This document shows, one piece after another, positions 50,801-62,220 of a DNA stretch of 64,000 nucleotides; within the stretch, counting starts at the first letter, position 1, and each line of letters starts with the position of its first letter. The notes under the pieces were generated by a model. That model worked only from the letters and a program-made list of their open reading frames with translations, made no database searches and was not told the origin of the DNA. The stretch lies in the NCBI RefSeq assembly GCF_043290135.1, contig NC_134700.1:161044053-161108052 (forward strand). Reading direction: 5' to 3'. The stretch comes from Rhipicephalus microplus (Eukaryota; Arthropoda; Arachnida; Ixodida; Ixodidae). A program made the position numbers and the translations under genes.

Positions 50801-51190
50801 GGCAAAATGTCGCAACCGTAACATTCGCTAACTTAGATAGATACGCCGCCACCTCGTTTTCGAGAACGATAAACTGAAATGTGATCGTTCTCCGAAAAAT
50901 GAATGACGTCATGCTGAGCCGCATACCATATCTCTGAAAAAACTAAAAATCAAAGTAACAATTTAATTAGCTGTGCTATGTACGTCTCTATATATCAGCT
51001 TGCTTATTTATTTCTTAAGCTTTGCGCATTCATGTGGAACAGTTTGAGCCCCTTTTCTTGCAAACAGCTGTTTTTCACTACCATTAAGTCGTTGAAAGAT
51101 GCAACACTGTGATACGGTTCCATAATTGCAGTAGTTGGCAAGGTGTTGCAAACTTAGACGATTTTGTCTAAGCATACGGCAGCAGCCCAC
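47825..51190 (-). mobile_element. decayed LINE with endonuclease and RT (CR1/Jockey-like)
   Basis: In order on the - strand: endonuclease pieces (I-V-A-V-Y-R-P-P near 50730; I-S-D-H-L-P-I-F-A near 50430), a linker, RT pieces (N-Y-R-Q-I-S-V-L-P near 49545; Q-Y-G-F-Q-K-N-K-S-T near 49440; Y-G-V-P-Q-G-S-I-L near 49160) and a C-terminal piece (48248-48658). The RT frame meets a C homopolymer (G-run at 49130-49143 on +). The expected YADD reads T-Y-Y-T instead. A polyadenylation-like AATAAATAAAGG closes it near 47833. Clade by general resemblance only. Confidence 0.75.
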
Positions 51191-51810
51191 TTATTTCGCC
51201 TTTCTTTTCGCTGATATAACTGGATTGATCTATGAATTAGCATTTGGAAATTATTCTTATTGCACGGACTATATACGTAATGTTGAAAATTGTTAGTAAT
51301 CACGGGCACACTGCGAAATGAAGCGAACAAAAAAAAAACAAAGGCTACAATATGTCACTGCCGAGTCGGAGATGCAACCGCGGAAGAAGATGATTCTGTT
51401 CTGATGACTATAGAGATTACAATGGTCAAAAGTGCGAACATACTCGAGATGTCCACTTCCCATCACTTCTACAATTAGACGACCGCATAAGTCATATTGC
51501 ATATAGCCAAGTTCTATAGAACATGTATATGCTTAATCCAAACAGTCACCTTTTTTCCCGGATGATTGATCTGTGAGTAGTGCGCAATTAAACAAATAAC
51601 TTAGAATGGAAGAAAAGCACACTCACTTGCAATGTTCTTTGCAGAGAAATTAAATGTTCAGATCGCTCTGTTCGCCTTCCACGTGAACTGTTTGCACTTG
51701 GTTTGGCCACTGAAGCACATATTACACGTCTCCTCTGGTTTATTCATTTTAACATAATGCAGCCTTGTTAGGCTATTGCAGGAGTCGATACAGAATACGA
51801 AACAATTTGG
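51191..51810. other. no recognised feature
   Basis: Unique A/T-rich sequence between the LINE and repeat copy A. Confidence 0.4.
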
Positions 51811-51816
51811 TTTCTT

Positions 51817-52795
51817 AAAAAAATGGCAGCATATCCACGGAGTGAATGATGGAGAGTGGGGCGAAGCATTCGTCCGTCCATGCGTCCGTCTGTGTGACCG
51901 TCCATGCGCCTGTTCATGCGCCCGTCCCTGCGTTCGTTCATGCATCCGCCCCTGCGCCCTTTAATGCGTCCATCCATGCATCTGTCTGTGTGTCCGTTCG
52001 TCCATCTATTCAACACTACAAGTCCCACCATCTCGCATTATTTTATCATATATTCCCCATATAGAAGCACCGCCATTCAGTGGACATTCCAAGGACTAAA
52101 CGAGAGGTGGCACACGCACACTCTCTTACGGCTTGCGCTTCGGGTCTACTTCCCACCTTCAACCAGTTTGAGTTCATGGTATATACTAGTTCACTGTATT
52201 CATGGCACTGCGGCCCAATGCTCGCTAAACCTTTCTAAAACCAAGGAGGTTACGCCCAGCGAGTATAACGTAGCAACCTTTTCCTGTCAGATAGTGCTCA
52301 ATGTACATGCCAGTGGCTGCTGATGTGAAATGAGAGACAGGAGGATTCAGCTTTTAATTTCTTACGGCTTGCGCTTCGTATCTGCTTCCCCCTTTAACCA
52401 CCTCGAATTCATTCATGGTATATACTAGTTCATTGTATTCATGGCCCTGCGGCTCAACGCTCGCTAAACCTTTCTAAAACTAAAGAAGTTACACCCAGCG
52501 AGTATAATGTAGCAACCCTTTCTTGTCCGATAGTGCTCAATGTACATGCCAATGGCTGCTAATGGGGATCGCAGCGTGCGCGTTGACTAAAAGCCGAATG
52601 CTCCTGTCTCTCATTCCCCATTAGCAGCCATGTACATTGAGCACTATTTTTTATTGTTAAACAACGCACAGAAGAAATCTCTCACCGGCACCACCTTGGA
52701 GGTCAAATGTTATACCTATTTCGGGTATGTGACACTAGTGGTTACGTACTACGAGGGACGCACAAGCCACGCCATAAAGAGCTTCGCCCCTAAAA
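51817..52795 (+). mobile_element. non-autonomous element with GGGGCGAAGC ends, copy A
   Basis: A 979-bp block nearly identical in layout to 53944-54929. It has inverted GGGGCGAAGC (51858-51867) and GCTTCGCCCC (52781-52790), a CGTCCGTCCATG-type minisatellite (51870-52010), a segment of about 170 bp present twice (52125-52290 and 52362-52530), and a stem-loop with arms at 52532-52566 and 52615-52646. No transposase. The family is unassigned. Confidence 0.75.
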
Positions 52796-53469
52796 GTGCC
52801 CAACTATATGATAAAAGTAAATCATTCTAAGCGCATAAATTAGCTCTCATCCCATGGCCTGCGTCTCCCTTCATTGCTGTTACCTCTTTTCTTCGTGCTG
52901 AAACTGACTTGCACCTTATAATGCACCGGCTTGCCCAATCTGCAGTATACTAAGCACATGAAGTATATTAGTGCCAATTTGCCTGAATACTCATTCAGGA
53001 TTAAGACAGGAACGTTTTTTTTTCTTTCACGAACGTCTCAAATTTAGAAATGCGAGATCGGATATACCACACTAGAAGCACCGATACACGTTTTATACGT
53101 TCGTGTGCCGAGCGTCTGTAACCTATAGAACATTATAGGTATGCAATAGCTTTAAAAATTTCTTGATGAGAACAGATGCTATATGTACCGACCTTTTTTG
53201 AGCTCTTTCTCAACAGAAACATCGCGATCGTACGTCGCTATAGCTCGATAACAATAGACAAGCACGCCACGCGGTTTTAGAGAAAGTGAACGCGTCTATA
53301 GAACAGAAAAAATCGTTCAACTTATTGTTTTAACACAATGCGTTGGCAGCTGCCTTATTGTGGATTCGACCGTTTTGTTTATTTTTTAAAGCAAAACGAC
53401 ATGAAAACAGATGGCGAAACAAACGCAAAGTGCTATGTTCTTTTTCTTTCTTGCGCTCTCCGCCTCGGT
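52796..53469. other. no recognised feature
   Basis: Unique spacer between repeat copy A and a diverged SINE. Confidence 0.4.
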
Positions 53470-53625
53470 GGATTGCTGCTGGCCCGAAAATGGTCGCGGG
53501 GTCGATCTCCACATTTCGATGGAGAAGAAATGCCTAGAGAACGCCAGGTGGCCGAAATTTTTTGGAGCCCCACTACGGCGTCTCTCGTAACCACATCGGT
53601 GTCCCGGGACGCGAAACCCCAGCTG
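53470..53625 (+). repeat. Ruka-like SINE, strongly diverged fragment
   Basis: Ordered remnants of the SINE body: 'cgcggggtcgatctc', 'tttcgatggagaagaaatg', 'ccaggtggccgaaatttt', 'actacggcgtctctc' and 'gggacgcgaaacccc'. An older copy than the others. Confidence 0.65.
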
Positions 53626-53943
53626 TTATTATTACCTTTTTTTGTGCTGTTACTTTGCACTAAAGAAGCACTACTGATAATTTCTCAACGACCGAGGTGT
53701 GAAATTACACCCTAAAAGGTGTGCATGTCTTCTCTCTGTTGTTTGTTTCGGACAAATTTCACGCAGTTAATTGCGCGTCAGCTTAGCATTGAGCCTAATT
53801 AAATAGCTTATACGAGCAAAAAAAAACAATGTCAAGGTCGAGTTGCCGCTTGCTGTAACGACAAAATAATTGAGTAAGGTGGAATAATAAAACTAGAGCT
53901 GCGATGGAACGGTGTGGATGGAGACTTGTGATTCTAAAACGAA
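53626..53943. other. no recognised feature
   Basis: Spacer before repeat copy B. Confidence 0.4.
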
Positions 53944-54929
53944 GTAAAAAAAATGGCAGCATATCCACGGAGTGAATGATGGAGAGTGGGGCGAAGCATT
54001 CGTCCGTCCATGCGTCCGTCTGTGTGACCGTCCATGCGTCTGTTTGTGCGCCCGTCCCTGCGTTCTTTCATGCATCCGCCCCTGCGTCCGTTCATGCGTC
54101 CATCCATGCATCTGTTTGTGTGTCCGTTCGTTCATCTATTCAACACTCCAAGTCCCACCATCTCGCATCTTTTTATCATATATTCCCCATATAGAAGCAC
54201 CGCCATCCAGCGGACATTCCAAGGACTAAACGAGAGGTGGCACACGCACACTTTCTTACGGCCTGCGCTTTGGGTCCACTTCCCACCTTTAACCACCTCG
54301 AGTTCATGGTATATTCTAGTTCACTGTATTCATGGCACTGCGACCAAACGCTCGCTAAACCTTTCGAAAACCAAGGAGGTTACGCCCAGCGAGTATAACG
54401 TAGCAACCTTTCCCTGTCAGATAGGGCTCAATTTACATGCCAATGGCTGCTAATGAGAAATGAGAGACAGGAGAATTCGGCTTTTACTTTCTTACGGCTT
54501 GCGCTTCGTATCTACTTCTCATTTTTAACCACCTTGAGTTCATTCATGGTATATACAAGTTCATTGTATTCATGGCACTGCGGCTCAACGCTCGCTAAAC
54601 CTTTCTAAAGCTAAGGAGGTTACACCCAGCGAGTATAATGTAGCATCCCTTTCTTGTCCGATAGTGCTCAATGTACATGCCAATGGCTGCTAATGGGGAT
54701 CGCAGCGTGCGCGTTGACTAATAGCCGAATGCTCATGTCTCTCATTCCGCATTAGCAGCCATTGGCATGTACATTGAGCACAATTTTTTATTGTTAAACA
54801 ACGCACAGAAGAAATCTCTCACTGGCACCACCTTGGAGGTCAAGTGTTATACCTATTTCGGGTATGTGCCACTGGTGGTTACATACGAGGGACGCCCAAG
54901 CCACGCCATAAGGAGCTTCGCCCCTAAAA
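53944..54929 (+). mobile_element. non-autonomous element with GGGGCGAAGC ends, copy B
   Basis: Same order of parts as copy A: inverted ends at 53988-53997 and 54915-54924, minisatellite 54000-54140, doubled inner segment and stem-loop (arms near 54663-54698 and 54751-54781). Scattered substitutions separate it from copy A. Confidence 0.75.
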
Positions 54930-55501
54930 CAAAACTATACGAGGGATCGTTATTTTCTTTCGTTATAACCTTCGCAAGTTGTAGCCACCTCAGACGCCAC
55001 CCCTCCAAACCAGAACCCGGCGCCTTCTTCGTAAGAATAGGCTCCGTAGCAGACGCACGAAAAGCAGTTGACCAATAGTGTACCCGTTTGCATATAATGT
55101 GACCGGGGCATTTTCTATAGATAGCCGCGTGGTTTTTGCCCTGCCCCCGTGATCTTTATTGATTTATTACGCAAGGTAACAACACTGCTGACTGAGAACC
55201 GCGACGCGATGACGATCACTGGCATGAGCACGCTTCCCCCATGAGTGCTTAGAAAGTTACATATTAGGCGCAATAATTAAACTTGCGAGAACTTTGTTAG
55301 ACTGATGCATTTACTATAATCAACGGCATTCCATGACACTGACAATGGACATTCTCTCCTATCGAAATTGAACAATCGCGGAGATGTGCGATCGGTGGCC
55401 GCTTTCGCATTATCCGGTCTTGACCGCTTTACATCCACTGTATATTGTTGTTACGAACATAATGCCCCAGCATCGCGTTTCTTCCTGCGTTGCCCGGCCA
55501 C

Positions 55502-55503
<2 letters not shown>
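54930..55503. other. no recognised feature
   Basis: A short open stretch (54990-55078) has no family resemblance. Confidence 0.4.

Positions 55504-55576
<73 letters not shown>
55504..55576. repeat. (TA)n microsatellite
   Basis: An uninterrupted TA run of about 73 bp. Confidence 0.97.
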
Positions 55577-55579
<3 letters not shown>

Positions 55580-56069
55580 GGTGGCGCTTGTGTACCGTCC
55601 GCAGCCTTCGTATACATGCGTCTATTCGATAGTGCATGTTGTGACTATACTGTATGAATACCAAGAGCGGTCGCATTACCTTCGCCACGTGTATACGTGT
55701 TCCTCGTAAGCGTGGCAGTATTGGTGCGTCTGCTCACAGCAAACGCTTTCTTTTGCCAATGGCTAACACGCTTGATATTCGACAGTGTGTGTGTGACGCA
55801 CTGACGCAACGGCGTAGGTCAACCTATAGACTCCGCGAGTGTGATGACAAACCGCAGGGTACCCTTACAGTATACTCTGTAGATGTCCTGCGGTTCTCTA
55901 GGTGTCGTGCTCTGTAGGGTGATTTTCAAATTAGTAATGTTAACATGTATGTACTTGTTACCGGTATTCTCAGAAAATTGGACTGAGACAGTCAATTTGC
56001 TGATGAGCCGAATTTATATGAGTGTTTTGTACAGGAAACGGGGAGCTATCGTAGAAAAATATACAAATC
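55577..56069. other. no recognised feature
   Basis: No coding or repeat call. Confidence 0.4.
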
Positions 56070-56070
56070 A

Positions 56071-56111
<41 letters not shown>

Positions 56112-56117
56112 CACACA
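56070..56117. repeat. (CA)n microsatellite
   Basis: CA run with one interruption (CAAACA) near 56095. Confidence 0.95.
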
Positions 56118-56992
56118 TTTTTCATAATGTCAATGTCCGCTTACATTTTGTGCAATCTGCTCGGCTCCCCCATGGTCCAGCAGCCCATACGGGAACAAAT
56201 TTTCGTGGCTGTAGCCCATTAGCAGAGGTGAGTAGCTTAGGTGAAGCGAGCTATCTGAGGTGAACTGAAGCACAACCCCTTTCCCCCAACCCACACCTCT
56301 CGGAAACGGGCCTGGTTTATCATAGTAGAGGCTACCTGCAAGTTGGACACTCAAACAACTTGAAGCAAGATTATGCGCTCCGCGGCTGGACTCCACGGAG
56401 TTGTAGTCCGCGAAAGAGAAGACTGTTCGTACAGACAGCGTTTAGTCTCCACATGCCGAGGTAGAAACTGCAGCTACGTGGAGATGCCTGAGCGTTGCGG
56501 TGAAAAAAAAAGAGAAAAAACATCTATAACATTTATAAGTGTTACAGAACTGGCGGAGGTGCTACCAGAAGTTTCTTCTAGGGGAGCTTATCCACTAATA
56601 ATGCAGAATCATGCACGTGCATGTTTGTATGAATGCATGTATAATAAACACATGCAAAATTGATGAAAAATCGGAGAACGGAGGTCGGCCCCCCTTTTTC
56701 CTCCTCCAGGGCTACACCAGTGACAACGGTCGACCGAAGGACGAAACAGAATGACCACTGTTTCGCTAGAATTAAGTCCTTAGACTGCGTTTCAGATATG
56801 CATGCGTGTCCAAAAAAATGCTGGCACGTAGCCCTATGGCAGCAGGGCGGAAGGAACAACACTCTGAAGGCCACCGTGTACACCTTTGCAAGTCGATCTT
56901 GTCCAGGGGTGTCGCCATTTGGAAGCAGTGCACCTCGACTGTGCACTACGGGCTAACCGCAAACCGTTGGCGTCGTAACGTACATGCTAATT
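56118..56992. other. no recognised feature
   Basis: ORFs up to about 120 codons overlap on both strands; none recognised. Confidence 0.4.
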
Positions 56993-57062
56993 GGCACTCA
57001 CATAAATGCACTCACATAAAGGCACTCACATAAAGGCACTCACAATCGGCACTCGCATAAAT
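56993..57062. repeat. 14-bp tandem repeat, five copies
   Basis: Unit GGCACTCACATAAA with small changes; starts at 56993, 57007, 57021, 57035 and 57048. Confidence 0.88.
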
Positions 57063-57444
57063 GCGACATTGACGTTCGTTGTTCTCTCATCAGTGCGATT
57101 GTGCAGCAAAACTAGGCGAAAATTGTGGTTCGCCAATTGTAGAAGCTTGCGCGTTACACAACGGCATAGCGCCTGCCAGAATCGGAAAGTGAAGCGCTAG
57201 CCATCGTGCTTTTACATTCACTCGGCAGGTTTTTTTTTCGAAGTGTATAGGGTGCAAGTACACGGCTAGAAGGGCCAGCGTATATAGGTTGAACAGAAGT
57301 TGACACTTGCGACTCGCTCGGTGTTTGTCATGTTTCCATCAAATAAACGCTTCTTAGTTCGCACTCTTGTGTGTCCTACCTGTGCCTTTTATGTGTGTTT
57401 CTGCGCGTGCGAACAGCGCGTAGCGATTGTCAACTAAGCGAGTA
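57063..57444. other. no recognised feature
   Basis: An AATAAA near 57341 lies in sequence without an identified gene. Confidence 0.4.
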
Positions 57445-57750
57445 AACGGCATTTATTATTGTGATTTCATATGCGTACACAGAGGAGAGAGCAGGCTGAC
57501 AATTAACTGCCACCAATTAACTGCCACCATTAACTGCCACCGTTAACTGCGACACAACGGCTGCCTATACTTTTTTCTAGAGAGCAAAAAGGTACTGGAG
57601 ATATAGGAGGAGTAAAAGATGAAAGGGACGATAATGAAAAATAAGAGACAAAGAAAGAAATAAGAGTATTTTGACAAAAACATGCAACAAAACACAAGAT
57701 AAAGACATTCTATATATTGGTGGCCAGATCCATTCGGTTCATGAAGATCA
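57445..57750. repeat. dispersed repeat related to 633-960, with inner tandem repeat
   Basis: It shares word order with 633-960 and ends in 'ggtggccagatccattcggttcat'. Inside, about 57500-57552, the unit 'attaactgccacca' occurs four times. Confidence 0.5.
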
Positions 57751-58214
57751 GCAGAGCTCGACTTTACGAAGGCGACCAGAAAGAAACCATACGTTAAGCG
57801 AACAGAATATTCGAAGCAAGAAGTGTTCCGACTTTCCCAACAATGCCCTCCTACATGAACATTTTTTTTTTCTCGTATACTAAATGCCTTAGCGAAGGCA
57901 TTTATTGCCTCATCAGACGCTGACCTAAAAAAAAATGCGGCGCGCCACACCAAGTCCGCACGTGACCGCATAAAAAAAAAAGAAAAGATGGCAATCGGGG
58001 TCGAACGACGAAATGTGCGCGTTTCTATACCGGGGGTGCCACAGCCAGGTTCGCATGGTACTTTTTGGCTCTGGAGTTCGGAAATTATCACGTCGTCCGT
58101 GACAGGCTCACGGTTTGACTCGACTCTTGTCTATACACCAAGAAAAAAACGTATACCGTCAGCCAAGAAAGCCATCTTAAGTATTTTTTATGCTTTGCAC
58201 GGTTAGTGTAAACT
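57751..58214. other. no recognised feature
   Basis: A - strand ORF of 182 codons (57543-58091) covers this stretch but shows no domain. Confidence 0.4.
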
Positions 58215-58226
58215 TCTTCCGTGTTT

Positions 58227-58464
58227 GATTGATTTGTGGGGTTTAACGTCCCAAAACCACTATATGATTATGAGAGACGCCGTAGTGGAGGACTCCGGAA
58301 ATTTGGCCACCTGGGGTTCTTTAACGTGCATTCAAATCTGAGCACACGGGCCTATAACATTTCCGCCTCCATCGGAAATGCAGCCGCCGCAGCCGGGATT
58401 CGATCCCGCGACCTACGGGTCAGCAGCCGAGTACCTTAGCCACTAGACCACCGCGGTGGGGCGC
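58227..58464 (-). repeat. Ruka-like SINE, complete, with target duplication
   Basis: Complete - strand copy flanked by the perfect 12-bp duplication TCTTCCGTGTTT (58215-58226 and 58465-58476). A-box and B-box (GGGATCGAATCCC) are intact. Confidence 0.92.
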
Positions 58465-58476
58465 TCTTCCGTGTTT

Positions 58477-59039
58477 TATAATACGAATTGGTAAAGTCTA
58501 TAGTTTCGATTTTCGTACCCACCTCACATGAGTGGTTGCATCGTCACTTGCCGACACACTGGCTCGTTTCGTTCCCACGGTCTCTGCCACTGCCATGCGT
58601 AATCTTAACAAAGATGAAGCGCGAGTACTATTTCTTTCCTGTTTTTTTTTCTCGCTAATACTTATAGTCTTGCTGTTTCACCACGTGGGCGAAATCTGCC
58701 GAGTCATGGGCAAGGTCAGCGGAGCTCAGCGCAACAAGTGCGTATTATATCTTACGGCGCAATTGTCCCGACACTTACTAGCAATGGCGTAGCCTCAAGC
58801 GTGTGTGTGTAAGGGGGGGGGGGGGGTCAACATTTTTCTCACTCCCGAAAATTTTCAATGTTGCATGTGCATATCCACGCACACATACAGGCGTAACCAC
58901 GAACGTGCTTACACCAGCACGTTTTATTCAGCCGTGTTCATATGAATTCATTGACACCGAACTTCTACCCCATTCGTTCAGGTTCACAGTCGGCATGATT
59001 TTTTTTTCTCTCATCGGCACTTATTCAAGGCGAGGGCCG
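58477..59039. other. no gene; G-rich repeat debris
   Basis: A G14-type run near 58815 is followed by 'tcccgaaaattttcaatgttgcatg', a word set repeated near 61410-61440. Confidence 0.45.
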
Positions 59040-59252
59040 GCCAGGATGATCTAGTGATTATGTGCTCGACTGCTGACCCGCAGGTCGCCGGATCGAATCC
59101 CGGCGGCGCATTTTCGACGGGAGTGAAAATACCGGTGGCACGTGTACTGAATTCAGATGCACGTTAAAGAACCCCTGGAAGTTCAGAACTCCCGGAGCAC
59201 TCCACTACGGCGTCTCTAATTATGAGAGCTTGGTTTTGGGACGTTTTAACCA
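59040..59252 (+). repeat. Ruka-like SINE, diverged variant
   Basis: A-box GATCTAGTGATTATGTG and B-box CGGATCGAATCCCGG are followed by a diverged body ending 'ttttgggacgtttt'. Confidence 0.8.
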
Positions 59253-59821
59253 TAACAGATATATTACTCAAACGGGCTCATTCAGGCAGAGGTTCGCTAG
59301 CCACGCTCCTGAATCACCAGAGGTCCACTAAGCAGGACCCATTTGGTCCACTCAACCGGGACTACCTAGCTTCACGGTCGCAACGTGTCGAAGAACAACG
59401 ACGTATCAGCTGACACGCAGGTCTTGCAGCTGCTAATACCCGCTGTCGTAAACTTTATCAGCACGTGTTTTCTTAATCCCTCGGTCGAGGCTTGTAGCTC
59501 TGCATATATATATGTACCTGTACCGTGACCGTTGGAGTGTGTAAAAAAAAAAAAAAGGAGGGGGGCCGGGTGCTTCGAGCGTCCCCGTCCCCCTTTTTTT
59601 GCACACGCCAGCAGGGCTTGAATTCAGTCTTGCACATAACTTATTTTATTAATTTTCAGGCATCACTTTATAACGCAATATCACTGAAAAGCCCGTTTTC
59701 GCAGAAGCTCCGATGTCGTCATCGGTGTTGTTGGTTATGAGCAAATAAAATCGGCGTTGTACGTGACTGAAAAATCTACAAGATGTAAGTAAAATAAGTG
59801 ATGAAAATATTCGGTTCGAAC
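59253..59821. other. no recognised feature
   Basis: Contains an A-run plus G-run near 59545 and short ORFs only. Confidence 0.4.
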
Positions 59822-59885
59822 GATAATTCGATCGAACCCAGGTCTTCTTCGTGGCAAGCAGCTGTTCTACCGTACTGTGATCATG
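59822..59885 (-). repeat. tRNA-Gly-like pseudogene or SINE head
   Basis: On the - strand 'cggtagaacagctgcttgcc' leads into 'acctgggttcgatcgaa'. This gives a D-arm-like part, a GCC-like anticodon context (TTGCCAC) and a T-loop GGTTCGATC. Acceptor-stem pairing is missing, so it is not called a functional tRNA. Confidence 0.4.
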
Positions 59886-59917
59886 AAAAGAGGGTTAACG
59901 TGCAACCTTATAAAGAG

Positions 59918-60072
59918 GCTGCGGCGGCTGCATTTTCAATGCAGGCGAAAATGCTGTAGGCCCGTGTGCTTAGATTTGGGTGCACATTAAAGAACCCCAG
60001 GTGGTCGAAATTTCCGGAGCCCTCGACTACAGCGTCTCTCATAATCATGTGGTGGTTTTGGGACGTTAACCC
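59918..60072 (+). repeat. Ruka-like SINE, 5'-truncated
   Basis: Begins within the body at 'ggctgcggcggctgcatttt' and ends 'ttttgggacgttaaccc'; the tRNA head is missing. Confidence 0.82.
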
Positions 60073-61437
60073 TGTAATGCGCACGAACAATAATTGCGAG
60101 AAAATTACTCTTCTTGTACAGTTTATTTTAAGAAAAAAATATGAATGAAATTTTGTTTTACGCATAGCTTGATTAGTACTAATTGAAAATACTTAATTAC
60201 TATCATGTAATGTGTAATTCACTGTACCTTCTTCATACCATGTTCAATCTGAAATAGCTGCTTATCGTAACACCTATAGTAGCTTTTAGTAGCGTTATTG
60301 AGGTATCATGTTCAATGTATCAAATATGATACAGTGGTTCTCCAAAAGACTCAGCGTGTACGTTCAAGCCTGATATGATAGTTATGTATGCGGCGAGTCT
60401 GGACTCCCAAATAGCAGTAATAGCTAATCTTTCTATCCTTTTCCCTGAGCCGACCCGGTGATTCTTTATCACAATATATGTGTGCGCGCGATGGGGGGAA
60501 GGTTGGGGGGGGGGCTTATTCACCTATAGGTGAAGGAGGCACAAAGTCTGCCCCATAAATTTATGTAATTGGGAGGTGGGGAGGGGGGGTCGCTGCGACA
60601 AACTTTCATCCACCCCTCCCTCGTGAAAGGAAACACGGCACACGCTTACGCTTGTCGTAGCGTCTTTCGAGACACAAAGAATGACTGCCCCATTTCCCCA
60701 GCGCTTCCACGTACGAGGTATACTTGTATACGTATATCAGCCGCTTCGGCGGATCACGCTTACAGACATCTTCTGCTTCATTACACGCGTTGCCTTCACA
60801 TGCTGCTCGCGCACGGCAGCGGAAATATGTTGTATAATTGAGTTACATGCAGTATACGGTGCCTTTTGAATTCCTTTTTTTATTTTCATTCGCGCGTACA
60901 AGATCTGCTTGTCTACAGTACGTCGATTGCGCACAGAGTTTATCGGGAAAGAATCAAAACATGCATGGATCGAAGCGTAATATTCGCGTCTCGGTGCCCG
61001 CTATACTTAATTATAACGCCATACGCGCCGCCATCTCGAAGATTATTTCGAAGAAACGGGCCACGAATTCCCAGTCTTGCTGCACACGTACCTTTCCTGT
61101 TTGTTGGGTTTAATACGTGCACGTGCGGTCTTCGATCGTGCGGCCCTTTTTCAAGCAAACAAGAACACGGGAAGGTCGCTTTCGTCTGTAACGGACCCCG
61201 AGGGTTTTTTTAAGGGCCTTTTCGTCGACAAGACATCCATTTTACAACTCAAATAAAAGAATTTGAGAAATACGAATGCGTGAAGAGTGCCACCCTTTCT
61301 TGCCACCCTAAACTAGCTGAAGTAGCTTAGTGCAGCGCACATGTAGGTCAGAGCTTGTTTCGCATGACTAGTGACATAGGCAGAGGTGGGGGAGGAGAGT
61401 TCAGGCCCCCTCTCCCTCCCGAAAATTTTTAGTTTTG
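60073..61437. other. no gene; G-rich repeat debris
   Basis: G-runs near 60506 and 60582 and a 'cccctctccctcccgaaaattttt' block near 61409. ORFs around 60838-61213 are not recognised. Confidence 0.4.
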
Positions 61438-61461
61438 CATATATATATATATATATATATA
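61438..61461. repeat. (TA)n microsatellite
   Basis: About 22 bp of TA. Confidence 0.9.
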
Positions 61462-61941
61462 CGCATACAAACGCGCGTGAATGGTTGAACCCCCCTTAAA
61501 AAGAATTTCTGGCCTATAGCGACACTGCTTATGACAGCGGCTGATCCGATTTACCCGATCTGTGGTCACGTACAGTAATAATTGTTAGCGTTGTTAAGTC
61601 ACCTCTTTGCGGTGTTTGTGTTTCTGTGTCTGTGGAGAGGGTCAGAGAAAGAAAGATACCTACGCAGGGCCATACCCCTGCAGGAGTCTTTTTCGGGGCG
61701 TGCCTCTAGAAGGGATCAGCAGGCGGCTCGTATACCTTTGTACGTGTTGTGCTCTCATCGCAAAATTGGCGTTGAAGCCAAGGACCACGAGAATGTTGCC
61801 GCGCTCGCCGCAGCGCTTCTAAAGAGGATTAACGAGCAGCTAGCCTAAATTCGTATATAACGTCCCAATTTAACGTTTTCGCATTCCTTGCTTCTAAGAA
61901 CGAAAAGAAACCGACCGCAATACGCGGGAAAATTGCAGCGG

Positions 61942-61942
<1 letters not shown>
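61462..61942. other. no recognised feature
   Basis: An 88-codon ORF at 61582-61848 has a hydrophobic start, but no family resemblance or splice context. Confidence 0.35.

Positions 61943-62012
<70 letters not shown>
61943..62012. repeat. (AAT)n microsatellite abutting a SINE
   Basis: About 23 uninterrupted AAT units, ending directly at the tail end of a - strand SINE. The array may have grown from the SINE tail. Confidence 0.95.
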
Positions 62013-62220
62013 TCTGGGGTTTAACGCCTCAAAATCACTACATGATTATGAGAGACGCGGTATAATCGAGGGCTCCGGAAATTTCGACCACCTGAAGATC
62101 TTTAACTTGCATATAAATCTAAGAACACAAGCCTCGAATATTTTCGCCTCCATTGAAAATGCAGCCGCCGCAGCCGAGATTAGATCCCGCGGCCATCGAG
62201 CTAGCAGTCGAGCACCGTAT
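62013..62220 (-). repeat. Ruka-like SINE, diverged
   Basis: The body matches from 'ctggggtttaacgcctcaa' to 'gagattagatcccgcggcc'. The B-box is mutated and the 5' end is lost near 62220. Confidence 0.82.

Noticed and set aside
51846..52323. Cys/Pro/Val-rich repeat proteins at 51.8 and 53.9 kb
   Set aside because: They are translations of the CGTCCGTC minisatellite inside a non-autonomous element.
55368..55709. ORFs with Tyr-Ile repeats
   Set aside because: They are translations of the (TA)n microsatellite.
57543..58091. 182-codon - strand ORF with hydrophobic end
   Set aside because: It overlaps a dispersed repeat and tandem repeats; no family resemblance or splice context.
61943..62012. 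CRISPR-like or satellite array
   Set aside because: A simple (AAT)n microsatellite; there are no spacers, and the genome is eukaryotic.
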